From: Betaproteobacteria bacterium
Lineage (GTDB): Bacteria > Pseudomonadota > Gammaproteobacteria > Burkholderiales > Burkholderiaceae
Direction: 5' to 3'
DNA: 7,699 bases
Assembly (NCBI GenBank): GCA_018969885.1
Contig: JAGWXN010000160.1
Coordinates: 1 to 7,699, forward strand
This document shows positions 6,618 through 7,699 of this stretch, one piece after another. A program made the position numbers and the translations under genes. The number at the start of each line of letters is the position of its first letter. The first letter of the stretch is position 1. The notes under the pieces were generated by a model. It was not told where the DNA came from and did no database searches. It was given only the letters and a program-made list of their open reading frames with translations.

Positions 6618-7699
6618 ATGAAAATCTTCCACGGCTGGAAGATGGTGGGCGCGGGCGCTGCGCTCCAGGTGCTGCAGGGCGGGTTGATGCAGCAGTCGTA
6701 CGGCGCCTATGTGGCCATCCTGTCCGACGAGCGCGACTGGAGTAAAACCGAGCTCTCGGGCGGGGCTGCGCTCATGTCGCTTGAAACCGCCATCATCGGG
6801 CCGCTCGTTGGGTGGCTGGTTGACCGCTTCGGTGAAGGGCCGGTGATTCGGGCGGGCGTGGTGCTGTTTAGTCTGGGCCTGATCGCGCTCGGCATGGTGG
6901 ACAGCCTCGCGGCCTTCTATTCGGCGATCGCAGTATGCGCCGTGGGCATGACGCTTTGCGGATACTTTCCGGTCAATGTCGCCATCATTCACTGGTTTGA
7001 ACGTTATCGGGCGCGGGCGCTTTCAGCGGTGGGATTGGGGGTCGGCTTCGGCGGCGTGCTGGTGCCGCTGGTGGCGGGCGTGATGCAGGCGTTCGGCTGG
7101 CGGGTGACGGCGATCGCCTCCGGGGTGCTGGTGCTGCTGGTGGGGCTACCCATCAGTCGTGTGTTTCGCGGTCGGCCGCAGGAACTGGCGGAGCATGTCG
7201 ACGGTCTTCCCCCCGCGAACGAGGCGTTGGCTGCGCCGGGCGCGCCCGCTTCGGGCGTGCCCACCGCGGGGGCGGTGGCCCTGCCGGCGGGATCCGCTGC
7301 GGGTGCCGACGAGCACGCGCTCAGCGCAGCCGAGCAGGCAAAGCGTGGCTTTACGCTCCACGAGGCGATGCGCACCCGTGCCTTCTGGCTGCTTGCGATC
7401 GGCCACGGTGCGGCGCTGCTGATCGTGGGGGCCGTCAATGTTCACGCGATCACGCATATGAAAGAAGGGCTCGGTTATTCGGTCAACCTCGCCTCGCTGG
7501 TGATCATGCTGATGACCATTGCGCAGATTGGTGGCGTGCTGTTCGGGATCTGGATCGGTGATCGCTTTGTGAAGCGGCGCGTGGCGGCGCTCGCGATGGT
7601 GGGGCATTTTCTGGGACTGATCATGCTGACCTACGCTAACGGCTTTGCGATGCTGGTGGCGTTCGCCGTGCTGCATGGCGCCGCCTGGGGTGTGCGCGG
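6618..7699 (+). CDS. MFS transporter, monocarboxylate/oxalate-formate type (3' end outside window)
   Basis: The frame from ATG 6618 stays open to the right edge (360 codons plus two bases). It begins MKIFHGWKMVGAGA, a start typical of the monocarboxylate-type MFS branch. Helices run at about 8-30, 46-68, 78-96, 99-120, 135-157 and 163-180 (first bundle) and from 254 onward (second bundle, four helices visible). The MFS motif A is GWLVDRFGEGP (65-75). WFERYRARALSAVGLGVGFGG (126-146) and TLHEAMRTRAFWLLAIGHG (246-264) are other marks of the group. Between helices 6 and 7 is a long cytoplasmic loop (about 184-245) rich in Ala, Pro and Gly. It starts 5 bases after the aminotransferase stops, without a clear ribosome-binding site, so translational coupling is likely. 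Antisense frames across it are shadows. Substrate is probably a carboxylate such as a 2-oxo acid, by family and context. Confidence 0.9.
   Translation, partial: MKIFHGWKMVGAGAALQVLQGGLMQQSYGAYVAILSDERDWSKTELSGGAALMSLETAIIGPLVGWLVDRFGEGPVIRAGVVLFSLGLIALGMVDSLAAFYSAIAVCAVGMTLCGYFPVNVAIIHWFERYRARALSAVGLGVGFGGVLVPLVAGVMQAFGWRVTAIASGVLVLLVGLPISRVFRGRPQELAEHVDGLPPANEALAAPGAPASGVPTAGAVALPAGSAAGADEHALSAAEQAKRGFTLHEAMRTRAFWLLAIGHGAALLIVGAVNVHAITHMKEGLGYSVNLASLVIMLMTIAQIGGVLFGIWIGDRFVKRRVAALAMVGHFLGLIMLTYANGFAMLVAFAVLHGAAWGVR

Noticed and set aside
6582..7676. Open frames on the minus strand (about 6582-6992, 7004-7438, 7146-7676)
   Set aside because: They are antisense to a clear MFS transporter on the + strand; their composition (many His, Arg, Pro, Ser) is that of GC-rich shadow frames and no motif is seen.

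Overview
The window looks like ordinary chromosomal DNA from a high-GC betaproteobacterium, most likely of the order Burkholderiales. The reasons are the GC-rich codon use throughout and a Bug/TctC-type solute-binding protein without its membrane partners, a family strongly expanded in that order. I see no tRNA, rRNA, CRISPR array, insertion sequence, phage gene or attachment site. No stretch longer than about 130 bases lacks a gene.

Left part (1-1853, + strand): the 3' end of an outer-membrane beta-barrel gene, followed with 1 to 10 bases between them by a complete WecA/MraY-family polyprenyl-phosphate glycosyl-1-phosphate transferase. This pair looks like the tail of a surface polysaccharide locus lying mostly upstream of the window. 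It ends in a 104-base convergent gap holding a small GC-rich hairpin.

Middle part (1958-4342, - strand): three genes read right to left: yaeQ (a small protein with a PD-(D/E)XK-like fold), an orphan Bug-type periplasmic binding protein, and a membrane-anchored protein with a coiled-coil-like region and an Ala/Pro-rich tail. Their short gaps (52 and 68 bases) allow partial co-transcription, but no shared function is obvious. The supported yaeQ start is at 4342; a longer reading frame running into the next gene is not supported.

Right part (4471-7699, + strand): a 128-base divergent intergenic region separates yaeQ from three tightly packed genes: an EamA/DMT-type ten-helix transporter, a class I/II PLP-dependent aminotransferase (LysN/MocR-catalytic type, without a DNA-binding domain), and a monocarboxylate-type MFS transporter that runs off the right edge. 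Gaps of 3 and 5 bases indicate an operon. The most economical reading is a unit that moves and transaminates an amino acid or its 2-oxo acid; the substrate cannot be told from the sequence.

I found no convincing new biological system. The points most worth a second look are the transporter-aminotransferase-transporter cassette, the barrel/WecA pair, and the uncharacterised membrane-anchored Ala-rich protein.
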